Positions 26,567 through 35,520 of a stretch of 64,000 nt of DNA are shown here, piece after piece (the first letter of the stretch is position 1; each line of letters opens with the position of its first letter). The notes beneath the pieces are model-generated. The model saw only the letters and a program-made list of their open reading frames with translations. It was not told the DNA's origin and ran no database searches. A program made the position numbers and the translations under genes. This DNA is from Haloglomus halophilum (lineage in GTDB: Archaea; Halobacteriota; Halobacteria; Halobacteriales; Haloarculaceae), in assembly GCF_024298885.1 (NCBI RefSeq), contig NZ_CP101166.1, positions 4,029,149 through 4,093,148 on the forward strand, read 5' to 3'.

Positions 26567-28180
26567 ATGAGCAAGACTCCGAACCACGGCTACAACGTTC
26601 CGCAGAAGGGCGCGAAGAACTGGCACAAACCGCTGAACGACAACTTCCGGCAGTACGACATCGACATCGAGGTCCGCGACGCCGCGTCCAACCGCGGGAA
26701 CTACACGCCCAAGCAGGGCGCGAAGTTCCTCGCGACCGACCTCGGCGTGGTCTACCTGGGCGATGGGTCGAACTGGCTCCCGATGCTGGCGCTGTCGCGG
26801 CTCCGGACGCCTGCGACGACGGGCGCCGCGGCTAACCTGATCGCCGGCCACCCGGGCAACAGCGTCGCGAGCGGCATCAGCGGCGCGACGGTCGCCGGCG
26901 GTGGCTTCGACGACGGGAACACGGTCGAGCCCAACGAGGTGACGGCCCCCTTCGGGACCGTCGGCGGTGGTCGCGGGAACGCCGCCGGCGCCGAGAACGC
27001 CACGGTCGCGGGCGGCGAGGCCAACTCAGCCAGCGGCCAGGACGCGAGCGTCGGGGGCGGCACCTCGAACGTCGCCTCTGGGCAGCACGCCACGGTCGGC
27101 GGCGGCGACCTCAACCGGGCCACCGGCCAGGATGCCATCGTCGCGGGTGGGATGCGCAACGAGGCCACCAACCAGTGGTCGACCGTCGGCGGCGGGAACA
27201 ACAATGTCGCGAGCGCCGGCAACTCGACCATCGCCGGCGGCTCGAAGAACACCGCCGAGTTCGACGCGGCGACCGTCGCGGGCGGCTACGACAACACCGC
27301 GAAGTACACCGCCACCGTTGGTGGCGGGGCCGAGAACAGCGCGGGCGGCGACCACTCGACCGTCGGCGGCGGGGAGAAGAACACCGCCAGCGCGGAGTAC
27401 ACGACCGTCGGCGGCGGCGGACGGAACGAGGCCACCGACAAGATGGCCACCGTCGCCGGGGGCGTCGGCAACACCGCGGACAGCACCGGGACCGTCGGCG
27501 GCGGCCTCGGGAACTCGGCGGGCTACGTCGCCACCGTCCCAGGGGGGCGGAACAACGCGGCCAACGGGAGCTTCTCGTTCGCCGCTGGCCGGCAGGCGAC
27601 CGCCGACGGCGACGGGAGCTTCGCCTGGGGCGATAGCACCCAGCGGAGCGTCACGGCCTCGCGGGCGGACCAGTTCCTGGTCCAGGCCGGCGGCGGCGTG
27701 ACCGTCTTCTCCAGCAGTGATGCCTCCACGGGTGCGGAACTCCCGCCCGGCGGGGGCTCCTGGTCCTCGCTGAGCGCGAGCTCCGCGAAGACGAACATCC
27801 AGCCGGTCGACCCGGGCGCGGTCCTGGACCGGGTCGCGGACCTGGATGTCAGTCGGTGGGAGTACGACAGCCAGGAGGACGCCACCCACATGGGCCCGAT
27901 GGCCGAGGACTTCCACGACGCGTTCGGGCTCGGTGCCGACCGCGACCGCATCGCCACCGTCGACGCCGACGGCGTCGCGCTGGCAGCAATCAAGGGCCTC
28001 GACCAGCGGGTGGACGACTGCGAGGCGCGTGTCGCGGACCTCGAACGCGAGGTCGAGAGACGCGACGAGCGCATCTCGGACCTGGAGGCCACGGTCGCGG
28101 AACAGTCGTCGGCACTCTCGGACCTCCGCGACGAGGTCGCCGACCTCCGCGAGACGGTCGGCGAAACGGACGCGGCGTGA
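26567..28180 (+). CDS. Fibre/adhesin-like protein with YadA-type head repeats and S74-like chaperone domain
   Basis: The ATG at 26567 has a GAGGTG ribosome-binding site six bases upstream; the GTG inside that site is not used. The 537-residue protein has four parts. Residues 1-80 are tail-fibre-like (NVPQKGAKNWHKPLNDNF). Residues of about 128-345 hold about 14 repeats of 14-15 residues of the form TVGGGxxNxASGxxA, as in YadA-type left-handed beta-rolls. Residues of about 400-475 match a peptidase-S74 intramolecular chaperone (SASSAKTNIQP...HMGPMAEDF); the Ser five residues before Lys fits the self-cleavage dyad of SDRNAK-type motifs. The rest is a coiled coil. No signal peptide is visible. 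Trimer formation is inferred from the families. Confidence 0.85.
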   Translation: MSKTPNHGYNVPQKGAKNWHKPLNDNFRQYDIDIEVRDAASNRGNYTPKQGAKFLATDLGVVYLGDGSNWLPMLALSRLRTPATTGAAANLIAGHPGNSVASGISGATVAGGGFDDGNTVEPNEVTAPFGTVGGGRGNAAGAENATVAGGEANSASGQDASVGGGTSNVASGQHATVGGGDLNRATGQDAIVAGGMRNEATNQWSTVGGGNNNVASAGNSTIAGGSKNTAEFDAATVAGGYDNTAKYTATVGGGAENSAGGDHSTVGGGEKNTASAEYTTVGGGGRNEATDKMATVAGGVGNTADSTGTVGGGLGNSAGYVATVPGGRNNAANGSFSFAAGRQATADGDGSFAWGDSTQRSVTASRADQFLVQAGGGVTVFSSSDASTGAELPPGGGSWSSLSASSAKTNIQPVDPGAVLDRVADLDVSRWEYDSQEDATHMGPMAEDFHDAFGLGADRDRIATVDADGVALAAIKGLDQRVDDCEARVADLEREVERRDERISDLEATVAEQSSALSDLRDEVADLRETVGETDAA

Positions 28181-28394
28181 GCTATCACCCCCGCTGCCCA
28201 TCTCGGCCCTCCCACGACCCGCCTACCGGACGACCGGACACACTGGCTGCGCCTGAAATACTGGGTGTCCCAGCCATGAGTCCTTGATGCATATTGAACA
28301 TTCTTGTCTAGTTATTCTGCAGTTATTACGACTGTTCTGGATATATTCCAGTCTATTTCGATAGAATCGGAAAATCGAGGGGTGAAACGGAGCT

Positions 28395-30038
28395 CTACAG
28401 CTCGCCACCGCTCTCGAGCTGGCCGCCGTCCAGGCGCTCCTTGGCCATCTCCTCGAGCTGGAAGCGCTGGACCTTCTGGGTGGCGCTGCGCGGGAGTTCG
28501 TCGACGAACCAGATGCGCCGCGGGTGGGCGTAGGTGGCGACGTGGTCGAGCGTGAACTTCCGGAGTTCCTCCTCGGTCACGTCCGAACCCTCCTCGAGGA
28601 CGACGAAGGCGACGGGGGCCTCACCCTTGACCGCGTGCGGGGCCGCACAGACGCCGGCCTCCGCCACGTCGGGGTGCTCGTAGAGGGCGTCCTCGACCTC
28701 GGCGGGGTAGATGTTCTCCCCGCCCGCGATGATCATGTCGTCCGAGCGGTCGACCATCCAGAGGTAGCCGTCCTCGTCGACGCGCATGATGTCCTCCGTG
28801 AGGAAGTAGTCCTCGTCGTCGAAGACGGCCGCCGTCTTCTCGGGGAGCTTGAAGTAGCCCTCGAAGACGTTGGGGCCCTTGATGGCGAGCTCGCCGGTCG
28901 TCTCCTCGCCCTCGAAGTCGAGGTCCTGGTCGGGGAACGGCTCGAGCTGGTCGTTCGTCACCTTCGTCTCGCGGGTGTCCGGGTCGACGAGCTTCACGTC
29001 GCAGACCTCCAGCACGGGGCCGATACAGCCCGCGGCCTTGCGGACGCCGTGGGACGGCTCGATGGTGCCCGCGGGCGCGGTCTCGGTCATCCCCCAGCCC
29101 TCGATCATCGGGACCCCCCAGGCCTCCTCGATGGTCCGGCGGACGTTGTCCGGCAGCGGCGCGGCGGCGCAGTTGACGTAGCGCAGCGCGGAGAGGTCGT
29201 ACTGGTCCTCGTTGCCGCGGTACTCCTGCCACATCATCGTGTACATCGCGGGGACGCCGGCCATCGTGGTCACGTCGTGCTCGTCCAGCGCCGTCAGCAT
29301 GTTCTCGGCGTCGGGCTCGGGCTGGAGGTGCATCGTCGCGCCCTTGTAGAGGTACGTCGACATGATGGCGTTCAGGGCGAAGATGTGGAACAGCGGCAGC
29401 ACGAGGACGATGGAGTCGTCGGCGTCCACCGCGAGGCCGCCCTTGGTGTAGGCCTCGACCGCCGAGAGGAGGTTCTCGTGGCTCAGGAGGACGCCCTTCG
29501 GCTTGCCGGTCGTCCCGGAGGTGTACGGCTGGCAGGCGATGTCGCTCACGTCGCGCTCCGGCCGGTCGAACTCGGTGGGCTGGTCGGCCATTGCCTGCGA
29601 GTAGTTGACGATGCCGTCGTCCGTGACACCGGGCAGGAGGAGCGTCTCGATGTCCGTCGCCCCCGCGAGCTGCTTGGCCTCGTCGGCGAGGACGGGCGAG
29701 GCGATGACGATGTCGGCCTCGGAGTTGTTGACGACGTAGCCGAGCGTGTTCGGGTCCATCCGGAGGTTGAGCGGGACCGCCACGCCCCCGGCCCGGATGA
29801 TACCGAAGTACGCCGGCGGGAACTGGTTCGTGTTCGGGATGAACAGCCCCACGCGGTCGCCGGGTTCGACGCCCTGCTCGACGAGGAGGTTCGCGACCTG
29901 GTTGGCCTGCTGGTCGACCTCGGCGAAGGAGAGTTCCTGCCCGAAGGAGGTGAAGGCGGTCTTGTCCCCGTACCGGTCGGCAGCCATCGCCGGCACGTCG
30001 CCGAAGTGACGCAACGGTTCGCCGTTGTGGTGTTCCAT
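28395..30038 (-). CDS. Long-chain acyl-CoA ligase (AMP-forming)
   Basis: This is a 547-residue class I adenylate-forming enzyme. It activates a carboxylic acid with ATP and transfers it to CoA. The phosphate-binding motif YTSGTTGKPKG, the WGMTET motif and the DEDGYLWMVDRSDDMI hinge region are present, with the catalytic Lys in SATQKVQR near the C terminus. The length and order fit medium- or long-chain fatty acyl-CoA synthetases. A TATA-like box lies about 30 bases before the ATG. Substrate chain length cannot be read directly. Confidence 0.9.
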   Translation of the reverse strand: MEHHNGEPLRHFGDVPAMAADRYGDKTAFTSFGQELSFAEVDQQANQVANLLVEQGVEPGDRVGLFIPNTNQFPPAYFGIIRAGGVAVPLNLRMDPNTLGYVVNNSEADIVIASPVLADEAKQLAGATDIETLLLPGVTDDGIVNYSQAMADQPTEFDRPERDVSDIACQPYTSGTTGKPKGVLLSHENLLSAVEAYTKGGLAVDADDSIVLVLPLFHIFALNAIMSTYLYKGATMHLQPEPDAENMLTALDEHDVTTMAGVPAMYTMMWQEYRGNEDQYDLSALRYVNCAAAPLPDNVRRTIEEAWGVPMIEGWGMTETAPAGTIEPSHGVRKAAGCIGPVLEVCDVKLVDPDTRETKVTNDQLEPFPDQDLDFEGEETTGELAIKGPNVFEGYFKLPEKTAAVFDDEDYFLTEDIMRVDEDGYLWMVDRSDDMIIAGGENIYPAEVEDALYEHPDVAEAGVCAAPHAVKGEAPVAFVVLEEGSDVTEEELRKFTLDHVATYAHPRRIWFVDELPRSATQKVQRFQLEEMAKERLDGGQLESGGEL

Positions 30039-30066
30039 AACAGAGGGAGGAACCGCCGGTCACGGC

Positions 30067-30072
30067 ATAAAG
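30067..30072 (-). promoter_or_regulatory. TATA-like box for the acyl-CoA ligase
   Basis: On the minus strand the motif reads CTTTAT, about 31 bases before the ATG at 30038. That predicts a leader of only a few bases. Confidence 0.45.
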
Positions 30073-30168
30073 ATTGGCGCCCGGCACGGCTGTCGGACTA
30101 AAAGCGTCCGGCAGATGCAGGGCCGAGAAGGTCATTGGGAGTCGCTGGACGGACGCGGCGTCACCCGC

Positions 30169-30660
30169 TCAGGCAGGGGCCGCGACGAGCAGCACGGCCG
30201 CCGTCGCGAACGCACCCAGCCCGAGGAGGGCGTAGTTGGCGACGGTGTTGTCCGCCCGGGCGATATCGAAGGTGAACGAGTCGGCGGGGAGCGGCCAGAA
30301 GAGGTTGATGCCCGCCGGTGTCAGCATATCCGCGAGGAGGTGCGACCCCACGCCCAGCACGCCGATACCGGCGGTGAACACCGCCGCCCGCGTCGGCTCA
30401 CCGAGCGGCTGCCACGACCCCTGGCCGACGGCGTACCCGACCGCCCCCAGTGCCCCGGCGACCAGCGCCAGGAACAGCAGCGAGTGGGTCGGGCCCCGGT
30501 GTGGGACGAGCGGGAGGTCCATGTCCACGTCCGGGAGCGTCGCGAGCGCGAGCACGCCCGCCCCGCCCACGAACGCCAGGAACGGGTCCGCCTGCACGAG
30601 GATGTAGCCGACCGGTGCGTAGACGAGCAACGCCATCCCGTAATGCCCCGTCGCGTACAC
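30169..30660 (-). CDS. DUF457/YdjM-like membrane metal-dependent hydrolase
   Basis: The GTG at 30660 is chosen because it gives the family's N terminus (YATGHYGMALLVYAPVG). An upstream ATG adds 31 residues that do not fit. The 163-residue protein has about four membrane segments and the motif LPDVDMDLPLVPHRGPTHSL, whose Asp and His residues form the expected metal site, plus SHLLADMLT. These are hallmarks of the LexA-regulated inner-membrane hydrolases. Substrate unknown. Confidence 0.85.
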   Translation of the reverse strand: MYATGHYGMALLVYAPVGYILVQADPFLAFVGGAGVLALATLPDVDMDLPLVPHRGPTHSLLFLALVAGALGAVGYAVGQGSWQPLGEPTRAAVFTAGIGVLGVGSHLLADMLTPAGINLFWPLPADSFTFDIARADNTVANYALLGLGAFATAAVLLVAAPA

Positions 30661-30783
30661 ACCGTCGGTTCGGTGGCTCCGGATTTGAACCTGTGGGCAG
30701 ACTGCCACGGCCCCCCGGCTACCCGCCGGCCGACCGCCGGCCGATGCCCACAACTAAACCGCTGCCCGCCGTACAGGTCGGCG

Positions 30784-31158
30784 ATGGTCGGGGTCCAGTC
30801 GGTGGTGGAGGGGATGGTGCGGACGTTCGGCCCCTTCCTCATCCCGGTGACCGTCTTCGCCATCGGGGTCGTCGGCTACACGGTGCTGTTCCTCGTGAGC
30901 CGGCAGTTCCGCCCGGACACGGAGGAGGGCGTGGTCAACCTCTCGGCCGGGACGCCCGAACGCTCCGCCACCGACAACGACTACGGCGCCAGCACCCGCG
31001 GCGTCCGCCCGTACGACGACGATGAGGAGGGCGCGACGACCGACGGGACCGAAGCCGACGGTACGGGGCGCTCCGGAGGCGGGAGCAGTGCCGGTACCGG
31101 GCCGGAACACGAGGGAGCCGACGACCGGACCGGGAACACCCCCCGGCACAACGACTAA
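30784..31158 (+). CDS. Single-pass membrane protein with acidic tail
   Basis: Not recognised. The 124-residue protein has one membrane helix at about residues 15-40 (FGPFLIPVTVFAIGVVGYTV) and a long polar, acidic and Gly-rich tail that is probably disordered. The ATG at 30784 gives a short N terminus. It lies 24 bases before the AhpD-like gene on the same strand. Confidence 0.65.
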   Translation: MVGVQSVVEGMVRTFGPFLIPVTVFAIGVVGYTVLFLVSRQFRPDTEEGVVNLSAGTPERSATDNDYGASTRGVRPYDDDEEGATTDGTEADGTGRSGGGSSAGTGPEHEGADDRTGNTPRHND

Positions 31159-31182
31159 CCCGGCTCCAGACGGAGCCACGGT

Positions 31183-31773
31183 ATGGCTCCAGACGAGACG
31201 CCGACGCTCCGGGACAACGCCATGACGCGCTTCCCGGTGCCCGACTTCGAGGACCTTCCGGAGGACCTGCAGGAGCGCATCGCCGAGGAGACCGACCAGG
31301 CCGGCTTCACGCCGAACGTCTTCTCGGCGATGGCCCACCGCCCCGAGCAGTTCCGCGCCTTCTTCGGCTACTACGACGCCATCCACGAGGGGAGTTCGCT
31401 CGCGCCCGAGGAGATCGAGATGATAATCGTGGCCGTCTCGGGGACGAACGACTGCTACTACTGCATCGTCGCGCACGGCGCCCTGCTCCGCATCTTCGCC
31501 GACGCGCCGCTGCTGGCCGACCAGATCGCCGCCAACCACCGCCTCGCCGATATCTCCGACGAGCACCGCGCGATGCTGGACTTTGCGGTCAAGCTCACCG
31601 AATCGCCCGGTCGCGTCGACGAGACCGACCTCGACCGCCTCCGCGAGGCCGGCTTCGACGACGAGGCCATCTGGGACATCGGGACCGTCGTCGCCTACTA
31701 CAACCTCGCCAACCGGATGGCGCTGCTGACGGATATGCGTCCGAACGAGGAGTTCCACGCGATGGGGCGCTGA
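31183..31773 (+). CDS. AhpD-like / carboxymuconolactone decarboxylase-family protein
   Basis: This 196-residue protein has the redox-active CxxC-x3-H core: Cys91, Cys94 and His98 in NDCYYCIVAHG. Its length and N-terminal FPVPDFEDLPEDLQ match the peroxidase-related (AhpD-like) family, which reduces peroxides or takes part in thiol-disulfide exchange. The residues needed for AhpD-type chemistry are intact. The reductant is not known. Confidence 0.88.
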   Translation: MAPDETPTLRDNAMTRFPVPDFEDLPEDLQERIAEETDQAGFTPNVFSAMAHRPEQFRAFFGYYDAIHEGSSLAPEEIEMIIVAVSGTNDCYYCIVAHGALLRIFADAPLLADQIAANHRLADISDEHRAMLDFAVKLTESPGRVDETDLDRLREAGFDDEAIWDIGTVVAYYNLANRMALLTDMRPNEEFHAMGR

Positions 31774-31812
31774 CCATCAGGGAGGCCGCGGGCCCGCGAC
31801 CTGGAGCGTCGG

Positions 31813-32298
31813 TCAGGCCACCAGCAGGAACCCGACCAGCATCGCGCCCGTCACGACCAGTTGCGCGAGCGCGCTCCCGAGGACCGCGACGGTGGCCGTG
31901 CCGGCCGCGCGGAGCGACCCGCGGGGGTCGCCCGACGCCCGGAGTTCCAGCAGGAACACCGTGCCGGCGACGCCGACGACGACGCCGAGCGGCCCGAGTA
32001 CGAACAGGAGCGCGAAGCCGACGACGCCCGCCACCGCGGTCGTCCGTGTCGAGGCCCCGCCCGCCTTCGCGCCGAGCGGTGCGGCGAACCAGTCGGCCGC
32101 GAGGCCGAGGAGCCCGAGCCCCACCAGCCCAGCGAGCGCGAGCGTGCCGGGACTGGTGTAACCCGTGGCCCACCAGTAGGACAGGACGCCGGCCAGCGAC
32201 AGCGCCGGCCCCGGGAGTCCGGGGACGAGACTCCCGAGGATGCCGACGAGCAGGAGCGCCAGCGCGGCCAGCCACACCGCCTCGACGGTACCCAGCAT
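31813..32298 (-). CDS. DUF456 membrane protein
   Basis: Most of the protein is hydrophobic with small residues: LLLVGILGSLVPGLPGPALSL opens the conserved part, and GAKAGGASTRTTAVAG is the glycine-rich loop typical of DUF456. About four helices are expected in the 161-residue form from ATG 32298. An ATG at 32373 would add 25 residues that could act as a leader, so the start is uncertain. Function is unknown for the family. Confidence 0.75.
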   Translation of the reverse strand: MLGTVEAVWLAALALLLVGILGSLVPGLPGPALSLAGVLSYWWATGYTSPGTLALAGLVGLGLLGLAADWFAAPLGAKAGGASTRTTAVAGVVGFALLFVLGPLGVVVGVAGTVFLLELRASGDPRGSLRAAGTATVAVLGSALAQLVVTGAMLVGFLLVA

Positions 32299-32484
32299 GG
32301 GGACCGACACCGACGGTCCCACCGCGGCGAGAGCGACGGGTTCGGGAACGGGAACAGCGTGAAGCGGGGACACGTGTGCCGTGAAGGTTGCGCGTGGGGC
32401 GGCTTACGTCCCGCGGTCAGTGGGGCGCGTTTCAGCGTTCCGAACAGGACGCGCCCTTATGCCCGGACGGAACGGTCCTCGACC

Positions 32485-33009
32485 ATGGACGATACGTACC
32501 GCTCCACCGTGGGCGTCGTGGCACTCGCGCTCCTGCTCGTCGTCTCGGGGTGTGGGCAGGTCATCGGTGGCGGGCCAGCGGGCCCCCAGTATCAGGGCGA
32601 CGCGAGTGACTACCTCCTCACGGCCGGAGAGGTCGGCGACGGCTGGACGGAGAACGTCACCCGCGACCCGAACATCAACTCCTCGCGCATCGAGTCGGGC
32701 CGGGTCATCGAGCTGACCAACGGGAGCGCCGACCTCCAGATAACGGTGCTCGTGTTCTCGTCGGCGTCGGATTCGAGCGCGTTCCTCGACGAACAGCGGC
32801 AGGCGTACAACTCGAGCGGCCTGAACGCGACCAACGTCTCCCTGGGAGATGGTGGCATCGGCGCGACCGTCTCCACGGGAACCTTCCTCGAGGCACGGAC
32901 GGACAACGTCTACGTGCAGGTCATCGGCAACGTCCAGCCGGAGACCGCCGAAGGCTACGTCAGGGCACAGTTCGAGAAGCTCCGGGTCGCGGGCGAGTCC
33001 GACGAGTAA
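32485..33009 (+). CDS. Hypothetical lipoprotein
   Basis: This 174-residue protein has a signal peptide (VGVVALALLLVVSGC) ending in a lipobox Cys at about residue 23, then one compact domain rich in N-x-S/T sequons, with ITVLVFSSASDSSAFLDEQ and YVQVIGNVQPETAEGY strands. The strand pattern resembles small secreted proteins that report on membrane or envelope state, but I do not recognise a named family. Confidence 0.7.
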   Translation: MDDTYRSTVGVVALALLLVVSGCGQVIGGGPAGPQYQGDASDYLLTAGEVGDGWTENVTRDPNINSSRIESGRVIELTNGSADLQITVLVFSSASDSSAFLDEQRQAYNSSGLNATNVSLGDGGIGATVSTGTFLEARTDNVYVQVIGNVQPETAEGYVRAQFEKLRVAGESDE

Positions 33010-33040
33010 TCGCGGCGAGCCACTCCGTTCTCGACGGCCC

Positions 33041-35416
33041 TCAGCCGCCGTCGTACCGCGCCGCCTCCTCGCGAGCCGCCTCGCCACCGTACGCGTCCAC
33101 GAGCGCGACGCACGCATCTCCGAACGCCCGCATACAGGCGCGACGGGAGACGAAGTCGAGTTCCTCGGCCACGTCGTCCCACGGGTGGGACTGACACGCC
33201 TTCCGCACGAGGAGGCGCTCCTCGGTATCGTCCAGTCCCGCCGCCGAGCCGCCCAGCAGGTCGTGGAGCGCGAGTCGCCGGAACGGCCGCGGCGCCGGGG
33301 CGTACATCCCGGGGCCGTACGCCGCGGCCGCGACGGTCCGCCACTCGCGGTCGGACAGATCGAGCGGGACCGTCGCGTCGGCCGCGCGCAGCGTCGCCCG
33401 GACCACGTCCGGGTCCGCGTCCCGGAGCGGGTCGCCGAGGACGCTCCCGATGCGCCGTGCGAACCAGGCCGCGCTCCGGTCATGGAGCACGCCCCCGGCA
33501 TCGGTGAGTGGGCGCATCATCAGTGCGGAGTACTCGCCGGAGGTGTCGTTGCGCGTCGTCGAGAGGTGAACCGTCCGGAACTCGTTCCGCCCCCAGAAGC
33601 GGAGCAACCGCGGCGTCGCGCCGTAGCCCACGCCGAGGTAGTCGACCGGCTCGACCGGCCAGCGTGGCTCTGGCGGGTCGGCCGCGGGGGGAGCGCCCTC
33701 GCCGCCATCGGCCGGACCGCCCTCGCCGTCGCCCTCGTCCGGCCCGAACTCGTCGGCGACCTCACGCAGGAGCCGACTCCCCAGCCCCTCCGAGCGGACG
33801 GCGTGATGGGTCGCGATGCGGAGCACCCGGATCCCGACGGGGTCGCCGGCCTGCTCGTCGCGCAACTGGGTCGTCAGCACGTCCGGGAGCATGTTGCCAC
33901 GCACGCGCTCGCCCTCGTACATCCGGGCGCGGCGCTCCGCCGGCAACCCGCCCTCCCGCGCGAGGAGCGCCACGGCGACCGGGTGGCCGTCGTGGATGAG
34001 CGCCCGGACGGCGACGTTCGGCGCGTCGAGCAGGCGCGCGAGGTCGTCCGGCTCCGTGCGGTAGTGGGCGAGTACGAGCAGGCCGAACGCCTCGGCGAGC
34101 CGCCACTCCTCGCCCGGCGCCGCGAGCGTCTCGGGGTCGAGGCGTTCGTACGTCGTCGTCCCCGGCGTGGCGTCCACGACGATATCGTCGACCGGCGGCC
34201 GGGCACCCAGCATGAGTGCCCGGAACGACCACACCTCGATGGGGTCGCCGCCGGCGTAGCGGATGGGCTCGTCCAGCGTACGGTCGGTCACTGTGTAGTC
34301 GCTGTCGGCGAGGCGGCCACGGAACCGCACGTCGAAGCCCCGGCCGGCGCCCTCGTAGCCGTGAACCGTCGTCGCGAACGCGACCGGGACGCCCGTCAGG
34401 TAGCGTTCGAGCAGGCGGACCGGGAGCGAGGCCGCCTCGTCGACCAGCAGGACATCAGGGGTCGTCGCCGCGTCGGGGTCGGCCACCGCCTCGGCCGCGT
34501 CCGGCGGGCCCGCGAACCGGACTCGCCCCCCGCCCACGCGCAGGGTGTGGGCGTCCGAGTCCCACTCGGCGTCTGCGCCGACCGACGCGACCAGCTCGCG
34601 CGCCCGGTCGAACGCCTCGCTGGCGTTCCGGTAGCCCGGCGCCGCCACCAGCACGTCCCGGGCGTCGAGCGCGAGCGCGCCGGCGGCCAGTCCGATGGCG
34701 CTGGACTTCCCCCGGCCGCGGTCGGCCGTCAGGACGACCGCCTGCTCCGGCTCGCGGAGGTGTTCACACGCTGCGACGGCATCGGCCTGGTCGGCCGTGC
34801 GGCAGGCGTCGTACGAGGCACGCGGGAAGACCGCATCGGTGGGGGGCTCGACCGCCGGGTCGTCCGTCACGAGCCGCGGTGCCGGGTGCGTCAGGCCGTC
34901 GCGCTCGATGTCGACCGTGACACCCTCGTCGGTGTCCGCAACGGCGGCGATAGCCACGCCCGGATGCGCGCGGAGCGTCCGCACCAGCCGGCGCCGGAAG
35001 ACGCCGGTCACGTCGTCGAGGTCGAACGGCGGTACCGCGAGCGACTCGTCGAAGCCGTCGCGGCGGTCGGGCCACGCGTCGAGCGGTGGCGCCAGCACCA
35101 CGAGCAGCCCACCGCCGTCGACCGTGCCGGCCGCCCGCCCCAGCGCGTTCGGCTGGCAGGCGTCGTGGCAGTCCACGACCGTCGCGTCGTACGTCTCGCC
35201 GAGGAGGTCGCCGGAGCGCGTCGGCGGGCGCCGGGTGGTCGCGTCGACGGCGTCGCGCTCGCTCAGGACGGCAACCCGGTCGAGGCCGGCAGCATCGAGC
35301 GCGACGTTCGCCGCCCGCTCACAGGCGTCGCGCGGGCCGTGGAGCACGAGAAGCCGGCGCTCGTCGGTCGCACGCGCCTCGGCGACGAGCCGCTCCGCGA
35401 GCCCCGGGAGGTCCAT
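33041..35416 (-). CDS. tmcA: tRNA(Met) cytidine acetyltransferase TmcA
   Basis: TmcA uses acetyl-CoA and ATP to make N4-acetylcytidine at the wobble position of elongator tRNA-Met in bacteria; archaeal homologues modify RNA more broadly. The 791-residue protein has the DUF1726-type N terminus, a Walker A-like TADRGRGKSS at 230-239, LLVDEAASLP as Walker B, and the GNAT core with VLRIATHHAVRSEGLGSRLL. The C-terminal part has the KACQSHPWDDVAEEL helices. The ATG at 35416 gives the family start. Confidence 0.93.
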   Translation of the reverse strand: MDLPGLAERLVAEARATDERRLLVLHGPRDACERAANVALDAAGLDRVAVLSERDAVDATTRRPPTRSGDLLGETYDATVVDCHDACQPNALGRAAGTVDGGGLLVVLAPPLDAWPDRRDGFDESLAVPPFDLDDVTGVFRRRLVRTLRAHPGVAIAAVADTDEGVTVDIERDGLTHPAPRLVTDDPAVEPPTDAVFPRASYDACRTADQADAVAACEHLREPEQAVVLTADRGRGKSSAIGLAAGALALDARDVLVAAPGYRNASEAFDRARELVASVGADAEWDSDAHTLRVGGGRVRFAGPPDAAEAVADPDAATTPDVLLVDEAASLPVRLLERYLTGVPVAFATTVHGYEGAGRGFDVRFRGRLADSDYTVTDRTLDEPIRYAGGDPIEVWSFRALMLGARPPVDDIVVDATPGTTTYERLDPETLAAPGEEWRLAEAFGLLVLAHYRTEPDDLARLLDAPNVAVRALIHDGHPVAVALLAREGGLPAERRARMYEGERVRGNMLPDVLTTQLRDEQAGDPVGIRVLRIATHHAVRSEGLGSRLLREVADEFGPDEGDGEGGPADGGEGAPPAADPPEPRWPVEPVDYLGVGYGATPRLLRFWGRNEFRTVHLSTTRNDTSGEYSALMMRPLTDAGGVLHDRSAAWFARRIGSVLGDPLRDADPDVVRATLRAADATVPLDLSDREWRTVAAAAYGPGMYAPAPRPFRRLALHDLLGGSAAGLDDTEERLLVRKACQSHPWDDVAEELDFVSRRACMRAFGDACVALVDAYGGEAAREEAARYDGG

Positions 35417-35520
35417 ACCGGTCGGGGGGTCCCCGAACGGCAAGGGTCCGTCGGTCGTGGGATGTCGTGGGTTCACACCCCACCGAACACGCTTACCCGT
35501 GCGCCCGACACGACCCCGAC

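Noticed and set aside
26950..27600. The regular repeats as a possible CRISPR array
   Set aside because: The repeats are coding, of unequal sequence and have no spacers; they are the YadA-type head repeats.
30675..30697. A tRNA 3'-end-like segment on the minus strand (AGGTTCAAATCC followed by GGAGCC)
   Set aside because: The T-stem pairs poorly and no matching 5' acceptor or anticodon arm is found within 100 bases, so it is not a tRNA gene. A worn attachment site is possible but there is no integrase nearby.
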